Positions 1 to 12,955 of a DNA stretch of 64,000 bases are shown here, one piece after another. This DNA comes from Galaxea fascicularis. Its lineage: Eukaryota; Cnidaria; Anthozoa; Scleractinia; Euphylliidae. The notes beneath the pieces were generated by a model. It was not told the origin of the DNA. It worked only from the letters and a program-made list of their open reading frames with translations, and ran no database searches. Both the position numbers and the translations under genes were made by a program. Position 1 is the stretch's first letter; each line of letters starts with the position of its first letter. Location: assembly GCA_948470475.1 (NCBI GenBank), contig OX419339.1:8408002-8472001 (forward strand), read 5' to 3'.

Positions 1-792
1 TGGGATAATGGAAGTAGTTATCCATTGTCACCTGTACACTGTAGTTTTCAAAACCCTGATGATACAAAAGTTTATATTTCACTACATATTACTAAAAACA
101 GTTCACAACTTCACTACAGCTACAAAATGCAAAGTACTTCACTCTAATGTAGTGAAAACAATTTATCACTCTTGCCCATATAAAGGGATACATCAAATTA
201 ATGGTCTACCGGAAATGATTCATCCGAAAACATTAACAGAGTTTGTGACTCAAAGTCTAGGAATCTTAGACTGGCTAAAATTTAGAAGGTCTTGAAATCT
301 TGAATGATTCAGATCTGGGAAATCTCAGCTTCCATTGGAGTTTTCACTACATGTAGGTTTCCGCCACCCATTTTAGTATTTAATACCAACCAGTTTCCTG
401 CTGCGTGGCACCGAGTCTGATACATGTACTTGCAAGACATGTCTCAGGCTCAAATTTGATGGAAACACGAAAGTCTTGGTCTTGATTTTTTAAACAAAGG
501 CCGCACAGTTTCACATAAGTCTTACATTTTCCATTCTATACACCTGTATCTAACCACGACTCCCACCACCTCTCTCCCACCTCTCACAAAAGCCCTAATT
601 AATAGGCTGTAAAATCCTATTTCTGGGTTAAAATGTGAAGAGTATTTTACATAATTATCAACAAAATGAAGTTAGAATTGAGAAAATTCTTGGCAGCCTG
701 GGTAAAAATATTTTTAAAAGCATTTCATTTACTGGCTGATTTATTCATATCAAACATTCTACGGCAGTAAGTCACTGTAATTGTGTACCTAC

Positions 793-3684
793 CAGTAAAG
801 GAAGCAGTACAGTCAGTACAAGCTTAATCAACAGTTCAATAGCATCCAGCTGGACATTCTTGAAGTCCACTATCCAGGCCACAAGAGGCGGAACAGTAAA
901 TACTGCAGACAAGTTACAAATAACTGTCAACATCACAGCTAAAGCAACAGCTCCTCCAGCTTGACCTGTCTGTTGACCAAAATAAAATTTATTTATTTTA
1001 ATGATACAAGCTTCTTGTTTAATTGATTATGCATTGATTCAAGCAGTTTGGATATGAATATGCTTTTGGTTCGACCTTGTTGAGCTGTGTCCTTGCTGTA
1101 CTTTGCGAAGCTCAGATTAGCTAGACAAATTGTTTCAACCACCAATAGTTTTACTGTGAACCTCACAAAACTGAGAACACTGGGAATTATTTCTGGAATG
1201 TTTATTGTTCTTCAACCAATCAGATGCGTGGTGAAACTGCAAAAGTGATTGATGTTACAGTTTGCGGTTTAACAATAGTGTATCTGATTGGTTTTCTTTA
1301 GCAACGCAATAGACATTTCCAGAAATATTTGTAGACAAGTGTTTAGGATTTTCTGGGTTTCACATTAAAGATCACACTTTACCACCAGAAGGTTCATTAT
1401 TTTTATCAGCCAATGATTCACAGCAGGTTCACTGAACCAACAAAAAGCCATGCAGGTCTGTGACTGTTTGGTAAACCAATAAAATTACTATTTTCCAGTA
1501 CAATAGGCCACTTTTGAAATATCAAAATTCAGCTTGATAGCAAGGCCGAGAGGACAATAACAAAGGAAAATTAAAGTTGTGTTAATTATCATTCACATTC
1601 CTTGCAATTCGTTTGTGTTGTGTTTGTCCTCTGGGACTCTATATCAAACTGAATTTTGATATTTTGAAAGCAGCCTATTGTTGTTTTGCAGTTCTTCACT
1701 TAAGGATCAAATAAAAATCACTATTTTTTATGGTGATGAACACAAACACCTACAAATAAATTTGGTGAACTAAAAGATTAGATGCTTCATTGAAGCTTTA
1801 ACAATGATCTCATTAGGGAAAAACAGACAAAATAAAGTTTAAAACCTTAAATCTATCTAAAGAAGATAAGGTATAACCCACTTTCCATTCTATTTTCATG
1901 TTGTAATCCCCTTTCCTTTTATTTTTCCCTGTAATTAGTTTATGAGCGTATCTTTGTGTATTTCTGAATGGAGTAAATAAAAAGATAACATAAGATAAGG
2001 TAGTTTTGAAGGTATCTTTGGATCCATTGATAAGGCCAGGATAATGAACCACCAATGTAAGACAGCTAGAATGAAAACAAGTTATTATACCAAAGGGAAT
2101 TAAACCTGATATGCAAAGTAGATTACCAATGTCTGACTTAGCTGACTGTAGTCCTAAATATAACATTCTATCATTACAGTATAATCAAACACCCCTTCAT
2201 AAACAGTCTTCTTCATTATATACATATTGAAGGAATTCTGAAAAGATAATGTGGAAAACATCTAGAGAGTTCTATAATATTATTATCCCATTATTGATGG
2301 ATGTATCCCATTTCATGACACATACAAAAAATAATGAAAGCCTGTGTTTAGTAAGAAGAGAGACCCTCATTGGCACCTGTTGGTATCATCAGCAAGTCCA
2401 CAGACAGTCTCTACAGGATACAAAATTATAAATCTTGTTTCAATGCTAACATAGACTTTATCGCACGTTATCAATATCCTTAACAATTTTGCCTTACAGT
2501 TTGATAAAAAATTTCACCATTCAACAAACCTTATTCCGTCATAATTATTCAATCAATCATAGGTCCCCATAACCCTTACTGATTAAACACATTCATGTAG
2601 TACATCGCACATGCAAATATGACTCAAAAGATGTGTATTGAGTTACTTGTAGTAAAAAAAAAGTAGGTTAAAAACAATAGGTTTTAAAGTGATTTTTGCG
2701 GATTAGGAGTGAAAATAATATTTTGTAAGAATTAAGAACAATAATGTTGATTTAGTTGAGTAAATATTCTGAATGCAGTCAAACTTTTAAATAATACATA
2801 TGCCTTGTTATTCATCATAGCAAAAATGAATTTGCCTCTGTGGCAACCAATATCCCAAAACACTTAACCTTACTTTTAGCCGTAATGCAAATTTTGCCCT
2901 TCAGCCACCTTTTTCATCTCTTTCCTGTTTGCCAATCATAACAGAACATGATAGGAAAATGGTCAAGGAGTGTGGTTTGAATAAAGCAGAAACATAGAGC
3001 GAAATCCAATGAGGGAGAAATGGGAAAAGTTGTTCATAACTGGATAAAAGGACATCAAGTGACCCCCTCTGTAAAGTACACTCCCCACCGGACTCCCTTT
3101 CACGTTAGCAACGAGCTTAATTAAAGCTTACAATCACTCACCAGTATTACTCCAGCCGAAATCGTACAGGGTACGATTAGGTAAATCTGAATTCCTATTT
3201 GAAACAGTGCCGGGCCAAGAAGCGAACCACTACCTTTCAAGTGACCCTCCACTGTCGAAGGAGTTGCACTTGATGAGTTGTTCCTGTACGCATGCACGCC
3301 ATTCTCCTGAGGAGAGTCCTCATAAGGCTCGTACGGCATCAAGCCGGTGAGATGGCCGCCGATTATCGGAGTGATCAACAAGATACAGATTATTCCCCAT
3401 AGCAAAGCCTTGAAAGATTTTAAAGCGTCCTTCACTTCTCCGGTTTTAAGCTTGAGTCCACTGTGAAGAAAAAGTCCCACAACGCAAACATACTGCGTTG
3501 GTAATTCACTGAAGAACACGCCGGGTTGAGGGTAGGTGATTCCTAAAACTACGAAGAACACCAAACAGATGGGTAGAAAGTTCTTAAACACAGCGGATTT
3601 TACCCGTTTCCACAGAGTTAGCCGTTGTTGCTCTGTGGGTTTTTCTGTGGGGTTATCCTCCTGCTCAATGTTCGCTGCCGCCAT
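793..3684 (-). CDS. SLC10A7/BASS-like transporter, copy 1 (3' part beyond window)
   Basis: Multipass membrane transporter of the bile acid:sodium symporter superfamily, closest in pattern to vertebrate SLC10A7 and plant BASS proteins. Exon 1 runs 3684 to 3142: ATG in MAAANIEQ, a basic stretch, then helices around NFLPICLVFFVVLGI and the family-like FLHSGLKLKT segment. It ends in VPCTISAGVIL before a GTGAGT donor. Exon 2 runs 969 to 793 (177 bp, phase 0): an acceptor AG, then TGQAGGAVALAVML, and VLLPLL before a GTAGGT donor. Exon 2 is about nine-tenths identical in DNA to exon 2 of the neighbouring copy, so the pair is a fairly recent tandem duplication. The last exon is not found in 1-792 and presumably lies to the left; loss of it cannot be excluded. 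In vertebrates SLC10A7 acts in Golgi/ER calcium homeostasis and glycosylation; transfer of that role to this protein is inference. Confidence 0.82.
1062..1128 (+). mobile_element. 3' fragment of a tRNA-derived SINE
   Basis: Matches the 3' part of the SINE at 59151-59398: both read GGTTCGACCTTGTTGAGCTG and then a TGCTGTACTTTGCGA block and ATTAGCTAGACA. The tRNA-like head is missing, typical of 5' truncation. Lies in intron 1 of transporter copy 1. Confidence 0.65.
1189..1326. repeat. Hairpin MITE in transporter intron
   Basis: Left arm ATTTCTGGAATG...CCAATCAGAT and right arm ATCTGATTGG...CATTTCCAGAAAT are imperfect inverted repeats of about 45 bp. Confidence 0.6.
1501..1680. repeat. Hairpin MITE in transporter intron
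   Basis: CAATAGGC at the left pairs with GCCTATTG at the right; arms of about 60 bp include ATATCAAAATTCAG and its complement, and a shared GAGGACAA block. Confidence 0.65.
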
Positions 3685-5397
3685 CGAAAAACTTTTTCCT
3701 AAATCCCTTAGTCATTACGTATTCAGTCGCTCTTTGTGTAAGAGGTCGTTTGCGAAACACGTGACATAACTTGACGCGGGAATTTGCGAACAGCACATCA
3801 AAAATTTTGTGGGTATTGCTGGTTTTCATGCCCTGCAGTTTCTAAGTTGTAATCTGAACACATTGACATCCACCCTCCACCCCTTTTAAACATTGCAGTG
3901 AGGTAAAAAATAGCTTGTGGAATAATTTTAATGAAAAAATTCTGCATAAATTAAGAATTCAAAACATTTCAATTTCGAAGGGGATTTGATCTCTCAGTGC
4001 CAGGAGAGCTTTTGACGGTTTAAGTTTACTGTAAAATACTGTAAAAATAAAAAAAAAAAATAAAAAATGAAAATAAAAGTTAAAATACTGTTACTGTAAA
4101 ATCAACCACTCAGTAGGGCCTCGTGACGGAGACAATTTTGTTATTCCCTCGGAAATATCTACATGTATCGCAGGCCACAATTGCTCCAAGAACGCGCGTG
4201 TTTAAGTCCGTAAACGTGTGTAAAGTACTCAGTGAACTGATGGTCAGAACCCTCAACAGACTCATAGATATGATTTTGAGCTTCCTTATGACTGGCGAGA
4301 CTTCAGAATTCTGACTAGTAATGAATACTTACCGAATTCTAACTTAAAAGTGGGTAATGCTTAAAATTCAAGTGTGAACCGGAAAATGTGCTCAGTTTTC
4401 ATCCCCTGCGTAGAGTCAAACGGGTTATCGAGTGGATGAAGCTTATCACACTCTTTTGCTCCTTAATTCGTAAACGAAAAAAGGGTGTTAACGTAACGCA
4501 GATCAGACCATGGAGAATATTAAGCCGGCCGCTAACTTTCTCGTGCTCGTCCTAAATTATGAACTTTTCAACAGGTTCAGCTCAGTTGGTAGAGTGCCGG
4601 ACTACTGTACGGGAGGTCGGGGGTTCAAGCCCTGGCCGGACCAACACTCATGGTCTTTAATAACTGAGGAGAAAGTGCTTCCGTTGCAATGACATCTGGG
4701 TTAGACTTTCTAGTCTTCTCGGATAAGGACGTTAAACCGGAGGTCCCAGCGACAGGTGTCCTGTTATCTTCCAGTATCGTTTTACAAATTGTGAACCCAA
4801 CCCTCGTTCAGGAACATGGACATTTATTGGAGATCTTCACTCATTTCTCAGTTACAGACATAACTCGGCGAAACTCTTACTGACAGGCAACTGCAGTACC
4901 ACATGCGACTGAGTAGCAACCATTTGGAGAACTCATGCACTGACTTACGTTAAGCTTAGCTCCTGTTAAATTCTAAGGCACTATTCTAAGACCTGGTGAA
5001 GAACACCTAAATTACTCGCTTTATGATTAGAAACATTGCGATATTTCCTATTTTTCTTCCAATCTCGTTGTACTGGAAAACCTCCGGGCAACAAGGGAAG
5101 AATATTAACGGAAGAACGAACAGAAAAGCACAACTGAACCTGCATGAGAATGTCAAGTGTCATATGAAGGCGTGTATTTGACATAAATATAGCAGGTGAT
5201 TCACAGGCTCAGTATGAGTAGGAGCTCGATGCTCCTTTCAATGCGAAAAGACGAACATCTTTTTGCCGTGAAGAATAGTTTTGTAAAACTTGAAAATAAA
5301 AAATAAATGTAACCGAACCGGTTACCAAACCAACAGTGACAGCCGGGCACGTTGGAGCCCAAGGCTCGGTATTAAATGCCTTCTTCGGATCAACAAG
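3685..5397. other. Intergenic, between transporter copies
   Basis: Holds the presumptive promoter side of copy 1, an A-rich stretch near 4050, and the SINE at 4574-4780. No gene seen. Confidence 0.6.
4574..4780 (+). mobile_element. tRNA-derived SINE (family 1)
   Basis: tRNA-like head with A box (GCTCAGTTGGTAGAG) and B box (GGTTCAAGCC), then the family body ACTCATGGTCTT, AATAACTGAGGAGAA and CGGATAAGGAC. The same body occurs at 48309-48545. The acceptor stem does not close as in a functional tRNA. Confidence 0.75.
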
Positions 5398-5403
5398 TTT
5401 ATT
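5398..5403 (-). terminator. Poly(A) signal of transporter copy 2
   Basis: TTTATT on the plus strand reads AATAAA on the minus strand, about 26 bases after the TGA stop at 5429. It is the first such hexamer after the stop, but no transcript confirms its use. Confidence 0.4.
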
Positions 5404-5428
5404 TTCTGGGGTAGACATCCGGGTCGTT

Positions 5429-8400
5429 TCAAGCGGAGGCCGACAGTAATAGACAACGCTCCTCATTTGCCGTGCTTTCGGTTGCAGCTGTCTTCGTCTT
5501 GGCATCCCAAGCAAACCACCATGATGCCCACACAGAATCAGCCACCAGAATCCCAAGGTGAATGATGATCAGAGGCAGGCTTATCAGGCCCTGCTCAGCT
5601 TGAGTAAATGGAAGAAATCCTGAAATTGTCACAGCAACTGCTAGAGATTTTTGACTGGCCATGATCATGACTGCCTTGAGAGCAGGTCTTGCTAGTTTGA
5701 GGAGAAGGCACGGTGGAAATATAACAATGATAAACAGCAAATGCATTGCCGAACCCCATCCAAGAACAACAAAAATGCTTGCGATTGAGAGTCCACTGAA
5801 GGCCTTTTGTGCACTTGCCTGACTGACTTTCAACCATGGAATAATTGCCAGCAGTATGATTGAAATCACCTTGAGTGTATCAGAAAATTTTACGACGCAA
5901 GACTTGACACGAGGCACATACGTAAGCCCTTTGCCAACCTATGCCGGTAACAAAAACAATTTGCTCAGTATCAAATGAAACTGAATGTGCTACTGATACA
6001 GCGTAGTTGTGCATGTGACGCTACTAACAATGATCTTGAACAAAACTCTCAAGAAAATTGCGCTTCTGAGCTTTTCTCGGTACAAGCAATAACCAACATA
6101 CATTGTAATTTAAAATCGAGTTTGTTTACGCCTCCTGAACGATTCACTACAGCAATGACAGCTTTCCAAATTTGTATAGGAAATCGCACGACCTCGGAAG
6201 CAATTCAGTATTAATAGGTACGAGTGATGATTTTGAAAGAGAGTCTCAAAATTGCACGAGCCTTCAGGCAAGTGCAATTTGAGAACTTTCAAAATCACGA
6301 GTATCTATTAATCCCGAATTGTACGAGAAGTTCGTGCGATTTTTTATTTATAGTACATTCAACAAAATTACGAACTTTCGCGCCGTTGTCATGGAAACTT
6401 AATAGGTACTCCTACGGAGTACTATTTGGGATTAATAGTGCTGCTCTCGACCAATCAGAATTGAGTAATTTTGTTGAGTGTACTATAAAACACGTACATT
6501 GAATAGCTGTAGGGGTTGATGGAAGGAGGTCATACATACACCTTTTTAGTAGGATTTTTGTACTGCACTGAAGTGAGTTGTTTCCTCAAGTTGTTTTGAG
6601 TCCTATTACTAGTAAGCGAAAGCCAGACTGAGAAAAAGCAGGAAAAAATACCTTTTGTACCTGCCCATCACTAACACATTGATTAACCTCTTATCCTACA
6701 CGTCGAATTTTCAGTAAATGGGTGTGCATGTAAGAAAGGGAGCTGGCAAACTATTTGAAGGGAAAATAGAAGTATAAATTTGTTTGCTTTTTTTTCTAGC
6801 CACCTGAGTTTTACACAATACTGACTGAAATTTACTGCAAAGTAACTAAATGCCATTGTTCCAGCACACGCTCGCTATTTGCGATATCAGTTTTTAGCGG
6901 TTAGGTGACGGTAGATGAGTGGCCATGCCTTCACATGCATGGAAAGAATAAATCGCCATTATCATATATTATCACGTTGATTATCGTTATCGTTATCGTT
7001 ATCGCTTTCGTTATCGTCAGTGATCGTGATCGTGATCGCTATTACCTCGCAGCTCTGCAATAAAATATAGCGGCTGTAGAAATGAAATGGGCGTTCATTG
7101 CAGACCATAACTGGCCCGAGATCGTACCTACCAGCAAGGGAAGCAGTACTGTCAGTACAAGCTTAATCAACAGTTTAATAGCGTCCAGCTGGACATTCTC
7201 GAAGTCCACTATCCAGGCCACAAGAGGTGGAACAGTAAATACTGCAGCCAAGTTACAAATAACTGTCAACATCACAGCCAACGCTACAGCTCCTCCGGCT
7301 TGACCTGTCTGTTGACAATATAATTAGTTGAGATTGTCATTAAACTTTGGACTTTGAACTCGTTCGGTTTGTAACTCAGACCACGAGATCAAAGGACATG
7401 ATTAAGGTCCCATGTTAACTTTCAGAACTTCGGATTCTAGAACGGTTTTTTTCTTTTTAGGTATGTTGCAAAACTGATTCTGCAAACTCACGTAAACTTA
7501 TCAGCCCCGTCTTTCAACTCTCAAAAGTGATATCCTTGTCTTTGCCGGAAATTGCCGGCACTATGAAAACTTTATCGATCTGAAAAATTCTTAAGTAAGC
7601 CAGTTCAGACTTGGTAATAATAAAAGGTAATTGTCCCAAAGGGAGTTAAGCTCGGCTTTAGTATAGAAAGCAGATTACGACTGCCGGGTACTACTTCGAG
7701 GCTTTGTACAACTTTGTATTATCAGCTATGGAATGAATGAACTTCCGTTGATAAACAGTTATTGCCATTTTGTGCTTTTTGAAGAAATTTTTAAGGGTTG
7801 TATTGAAATCTGGAGAGTTCTATACGCGTTGCAAATACGATCTGGCTAAAACTAAAGACTACTTTATTAGTGGATGACTGTTACAATTAAGCCAGTAACA
7901 TTCCATGTGGCTGTTCATCCATTAAGTAAAAATGTGCCGGTGAAAATGAAAACTGGTTCACTAGACTGCTAGCAGTCCCTCATCAAGCAAGGGGGACTGC
8001 ACGAAGGCAAGTGATTCTCAGGTCAAATTAACTGTTGTTCTTACTGCGTTTTGGTTTCTGTGTGGATGTCGTTTAAAAACAATGTAGAGCCATACCCGCG
8101 GGTGCACGATCTTGATAATTTCTTCGTCGCCGGAGAGAATGAAATGGGTTTTCTCTTCGGTTTGCTGTATCGGCACTTGCATACTGGAGGATTTCAAAAT
8201 CTGCCGCCATTTTGGTAAATGACGGCAATGATGTCATCTACGCCTATGACCAATAGAAATAAGGGACGGACCACTATTTTTCTGGAAGGGGGCCGGTATG
8301 GAAAATAATGAAAAAAATTGTTTGCAGGGCCCAAAAAGACAAAACAAATTGCTTGCAAACATGATATGTATGAAAACTGAATAGTTTGCGTAGAGGTCAG

Positions 8401-9781
8401 AGAAACTTGAAACTTGATGACACAAATATTCCAAAACTGAAATTTAGACTAAAAGTATGTAGTTGTTTGTAGACAGGATACAGGGCTCCATTTAAATCAA
8501 CATTTTATTTGACCAAATTGGAACCGGCACCAAATATTGCATGAAACGAGTATGAAACGAGCCAAACCAAAGCTGGACAAAATGCTTCACAGGCCATATA
8601 AAGGACCACAGGCTCTAAACAGAAACAGCAAGGGTCAAAGCAAATAGGCGACAAATGTAGCCTGAGTATCAGGCCCTCCTAAGGGGCTAGGGGAGAGGAG
8701 AAGAGATAGAGCCTGATACTCAGGCTACGACAAATGCAGAATTTAAACCCAGAAAAATGACCTTTGGTATCAAAATACACAGCATGCGACATTTATGCAC
8801 GTGGCTGTTTCAATCACTATCACCAGCATATGTAATCCTCTAAACCATCGTGTTGCCCCGCTGAAAACTAGCAAGAAGCTAAATCGGTCAATTGAACCGA
8901 GACAGAAGCGGCAAACATGCGAACAAGAGTCGTGTAGGACTTCCAACCCCATTTTACGCTTTGCAGATTTCTCTTTTTCCAATTCGTTGGTCGCCGCCGT
9001 AAAATATTAAATTAAATAATGATTGACGGCAGCAAAAAGAGAACCTCCTTTTTGTGTCACAACATGGTTAAAAAAGATCGGAAAAAAATTGTTTGCAGGA
9101 AGGTGTTGTTCGAAAAAAGTGTTTGCATACAGAGGTGCATAAAAAAATGTTTGCAGAGGAAAGTTTTTCATACCCCCCCCCCTCCCCCTCCAGGAAAATA
9201 ATGGTCCGTCCCTAAGCTAAGCATATTGCATAAACAATGTTGCATAGGACTTTGTGATAGCTTACCAGTATGATTCCTGACGAGATCGTACACGGTACGA
9301 TTAAGTAAATCTGAATCCCTATTTGAAATAATGTCGGGCCGAGAAGCGGATTATCCCCCGAAAGATCATTAGCAGGCGTAGGAGCAGCATTCGAAGAAAG
9401 ATTGCCTCTGTCCTTTGTGCTATTTTCCTTCGAAGTGTAGGGTTGGTAGGGTAACAAACCAGTGAGCTCTCCGCCGATTATCGGAGTGATCAACAAGATA
9501 CAGATTACTCCCCATAGCAAAGCCTTGAAAGATTTTAAAGCGTCCCTCACTTCCGCAGTTTTTAGCTTGAGTCCGCTGTGAAAAAATATCCCCACAACGC
9601 AAACGTACTGTGTTGGCAGTTCGCTGAAGAACACGCCGGGCTGTGGAACAGTTATTCCTAAAGCTACAAAACAAACGAGACAGATGGGCAAAAAGTTTTT
9701 AAATACCGCTGCTTTTGCCCTTTTCCACAAAGTTAACCGTGGTTGTTCAGTTGGGATGCTTTCTGGTATATAATCGGTCAT
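5429..9781 (-). CDS. SLC10A7/BASS-like transporter, copy 2 (complete)
   Basis: Complete three-exon gene in the same superfamily as the copy at 793-3684. Exon 1 is 9781-9266 (516 bp, ATG in MTDYIPES, donor GTAAGC), exon 2 is 7308-7132 (177 bp, donor GTAGGT), exon 3 is 5938-5429 (510 bp, stop TGA). All junctions are phase 0 and give 400 codons (399-400 aa with stop counted). Landmarks in order: NFLPICLV helix, FFHSGLKLKT, TPIIGGELTG, VPCTISSGIIL joined to TGQAGGAVALAV, VLLPLLVGKG across the exon 2/3 junction, then MASQKSLAVAVTISGFLP and GLISLPLIIIHL. The last two match the conserved C-terminal half of SLC10A7/BASS proteins. The tail after about residue 375 is polar. Intron 1 contains a Harbinger-like element (8263-9212) and intron 2 a hairpin MITE. 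An AATAAA signal lies about 26 bp after the stop (5398-5403, minus strand). Substrate unknown from sequence. Confidence 0.88.
6182..6342. repeat. Hairpin MITE in transporter copy 2 intron 2
   Basis: Arms 6182-6262 and 6267-6342 are imperfect inverted repeats (AATCGCACGA ... TCGTGCGATT; ATTGCACGAGCC ... GGCAAGTGCAATT) around a TTCA loop. Confidence 0.7.
6979..7038 (+). repeat. GTTATC/GTGATC hexamer microsatellite
   Basis: Runs of TTATCG units, then GTGATC units, lying just after exon 2 of transporter copy 2 in transcription order. Confidence 0.7.
8263..9212. mobile_element. PIF/Harbinger-like non-autonomous element in transporter intron 1
   Basis: 950 bp with terminal inverted repeats starting GGGACGGACCA (left) and the same sequence reversed at the right end, similar over about 30 bp. 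It is flanked by TAA on both sides (8260-8262, 9213-9215), the target preference of Harbinger elements. No transposase frame. Its right end nearly abuts the splice donor of exon 1. It contains a nested 70-bp MITE. Confidence 0.65.
8658..8727. mobile_element. 70-bp MITE nested in the Harbinger-like element
   Basis: Perfect 17-bp terminal inverted repeats TAGCCTGAGTATCAGGC, flanked by perfect 9-bp duplications CGACAAATG (8649-8657 and 8728-8736). It shares the TAGCCTG end and the 9-bp duplication length with the element in gene B, so it is probably mobilised by the same kind of transposase. Confidence 0.8.
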
Positions 9782-10564
9782 CTAAACTTTGACTGGCCTT
9801 TTACGTTTACACGATCAATGCCGAGTAAAGCGCACTTGCCGACAACTCTGGAATACCGTTAAAAAATTAACTTTCGACTGCGCTTTCTACTTTGTTCGGT
9901 TAGTGATCAGTTATGGACCTTGCGATATCAGTCAGACTCATGACAGCATCATGAGCAACGGCTGATCGATGACCGACACACTGTCCAAAAATGTGATTTA
10001 TCATATTTTCCTGAAGAGGCTTTTGGCCAGATAATAAAATTAAATATAAGACGCAAATGCGCATTTATATTACTAAATGAAAGAAAAAGAATATGTCAGA
10101 TGCAATAAATTGACTTATGGTTGCTTATCATCCGTCAAACATTTACTAAAGACGTTCAGGTAAGAAACTTATTTCAAGTCATAACTGGAGTAGGAGTTGT
10201 AGATGGCATGCAAGTATCTGATAGGCTCTCACGGCCACACCACCTTGCCGTTACTGAAAGCTCTTTGTTTTAACCAATATTTGTTCGGTTTTGTTTCAGA
10301 GGCCAAGAAGTAACAAATGGAAACAGCCATTTCGCGATTCAGTTGGACTCACAGTAACCGGCGATTTGGCGTTCTTTTTATCTTTTTTTCAAGCACGCTG
10401 GAAGGTCGCCGGGTAGCTGTGAAAGAGACACAGAGAGAGAGAGAGGGAAAAAAAACTCCTGATTGCAGGTTCGGCTCGCAGTACAAAATCAGATAAACAC
10501 TGAAAGAGAGGACAGTCAGGAATGTCATGCTTTACTCCCACTTGGTAGTGGGTTGAGGGCGCAG

Positions 10565-10850
10565 CGCTGTCATTGCAGACTATGGCCTCCATTTGACGCA
10601 AAAATATGCTCGGATATTTGTCTGCGGAGATTAATGTCCTGCTCGAGGAAAACTGTGCGTTCCGAGGAACTGATAATGTCCAAGGTAAAATATCCGAGCA
10701 TATTTTTAAAGCAAAATGGAGACTGTTGCCTTTATTGTCCCTCAAAAATTTTTCGCAACGCGCATTTGGGGAATATCAGCTGGGGCATGTACAGTCATGT
10801 GATGCGTTTACACTAATCGCGTGCGAGCGAAAAATATTTGGTGAATTATA
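10565..10850 (+). repeat. Dispersed repeat with internal inverted motif (copy 1)
   Basis: Contains AAAAATATGCTCGGATATTT and its complement about 90 bp apart, and a CATTTGGGGAATATCAGCTGG block. The same features occur reversed at 27165-27475. It is non-coding despite short open frames. Confidence 0.6.
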
Positions 10851-11944
10851 ATATTGGATGTTGCGGGCCCGAGGCAAACTAGACCAAGCACACCTCAATT
10901 TTCTCGCTTACTTTCTCAACTTGAGTCATGTTTGAAAAATTAGAAAACGAATTGCATGTATTGAACTTAGTGCACGTAAAATAGTTTATCGAGCCCGAAT
11001 TGTTTTCGGGGAGTTTCGAGAAACGCGCTCCAGCACCGGTACTGTTACTCTATCTTTTCGGCTCTTCCTAATTTGCAAGTATAAAAAATCTTCAGTCGCA
11101 TTTTGCCAGAGTAAATGGCGAGGGTGAGTGAGAACTGGTACAACCAACGAAAAATGAAAAGAGATAAGCAGTTTAATTTAGACCACGAGCTCTAAATCAA
11201 AACCTGAGAGCATACAGAGTCCGGGTTTCAGTGCAAGTCACAAAACTCGTGAGCTTGATGTTTGGACGGTGTAAGGTCTGTTGATTTCTGAAAGGACATC
11301 GTGATAATTCCATGTCATAGGCCGTTACGGCTCAAGGCGCAAGGAAAGGAGACGCGACTAACAAACACAAGCTCACGACTTGTCCCTAACAACTCACGTC
11401 AAAGATTTCAATGGATCGATATGATGATCATTCATACACTACCACAAAAAGAAAAAAAAAACACTAGAACTGATCATACTATATATACTTTATTTATTTC
11501 AAGCTACAGTAATTCGAAATAAATTAATTCAGTGTTTTCCGTATAATTGATTTGAAACATTTTGACCATTTCATACTTCTTGAAGACAATGTCCTATCAC
11601 ATAACATTTGTTTACGGCCACTGAAACATGTGTAAACTGTTATAACGCTATTGTATTTCTTCTTTACTCTGAATGAAATAATTTAAACTTAATTTGTCAC
11701 TAAGGCGTGAAGCTCATTGTGACTATAAAAATATTAAAAATGGCCACCATATGTATATTTTAAGGGATTTAATAATTTCTTGTCATGCCAACCAATGACA
11801 ACGATAATGACAATTATTATATCTCTCAGTTAGTACGCACGCTGTGATTGGTCAGTTTTGCGGGCCGTACTTTACTGTACGGCCGGCTCAATTTGAAAGT
11901 TTCCTTTTCCGCGCGCCCGACTAACCTCAAAGATATAATAAATA

Positions 11945-12103
11945 TCTTACTAACCTCGTTTTCTCGGTCCGCACTGTAACTTACGGATCCTCGTTTTTTC
12001 CCGTTGATTTATGACCCGCGTGCTTCGCGCTTAGGCCATAAACGAACGGGGAAAAAACTCGGTCCGTCACTTACAGTGCGGACCTCAAACTCGGTTAGTA
12101 AGA
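11945..12103. repeat. Palindromic MITE (TCTTACTAACC ends)
   Basis: Arms of about 70 bp: CTTACTAACCTCG ... GGTCCGCACTGTAA on the left, mirrored by TTACAGTGCGGACC ... CGGTTAGTAAG on the right, around a GC-rich loop. Confidence 0.7.
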
Positions 12104-12246
12104 GGTGTATATTTCATTGAATACAGACCATTTTATAGCACTCTCAGTCTTTTAACCTTTACCCCTGAGAGTGATCAACGTTTAAATTCTACTCTCAGTA
12201 ACACTGCTCAGTCAAACATAAAGGTTGTGAGAAAAACGAAAGTGAT

Positions 12247-12322
12247 CAACAAATAACAAAGGTGTTGATTATTCAACAAATTCTCCTCATAATTACCACA
12301 GAAATGAGGAGAATTTGTTCAA
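12247..12322. repeat. Small hairpin
   Basis: ATTCAACAAATTCTCCTCAT and its complement ATGAGGAGAATTTGTTCAA around a 13-base loop. A minor hairpin MITE remnant. Confidence 0.5.
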
Positions 12323-12955
12323 CAGAATGTTCATTTTTCCCCATCTAAATTACGGCTGCGTTTCAAAGACTTTACTTTTGCCCCAAATACAAACCCAAAA
12401 CTTATCTGGAAATTCGGCATCTTAATATTGTGCAATCTCAAAAATATTAGTATTCTTGTAAAATGTTAGAAAAATAAACCTGTGTTTCTGGAGCTGAAAT
12501 CAACAATTTGCTTACAATGGAAATTTGAGAAATGCGAAGGTCAGGGACTTTCTCTTTCATATTCTGTATACTTTAACTGTTGGTGTCCTACTGATTGTCA
12601 GTCCTGTGGTGTTAAGCTTTACTTGTTTTCACGGTAATTCTGCTTGTGTATATCTCAATCAAAAAACAGAACAAAACAAAAATTACCACAGAAATGTATG
12701 GCGAACAATGTGAAGAATAAACATTCTGACAGTAGATGGGTATGGCAACTCTCAAAAGTTGTTTGAGCAAAAATATGTCAGGTTTCCTCTAGGAAATTTG
12801 GAAAATCCTTCCGATTTTTCGGTGATATTCTTATAAAATTATCAAACTTTTTTCCTGTGATATCCCGTAACTATGTCATATTTCCTAGAAAAAGTCCTTG
12901 GTCTCTCGATTCCCAGGAGAATTTTGATTTTCTCCCGGGATACTTAGGTGTACTC

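Larger units (their letters stand above)
9782..12955. other. Gene-free repeat region
   Basis: Promoter side of transporter copy 2, a short GA run near 10430-10455, and the repeats at 10565-10850, 11945-12103 and 12247-12322. Short open frames have no coding signature. Confidence 0.6.

Noticed and set aside
9212..9265. Extra residues VSYHKVLCN after exon 1 of transporter copy 2
   Set aside because: They follow a GTAAGC donor; joining to exon 2 restores the conserved sequence.
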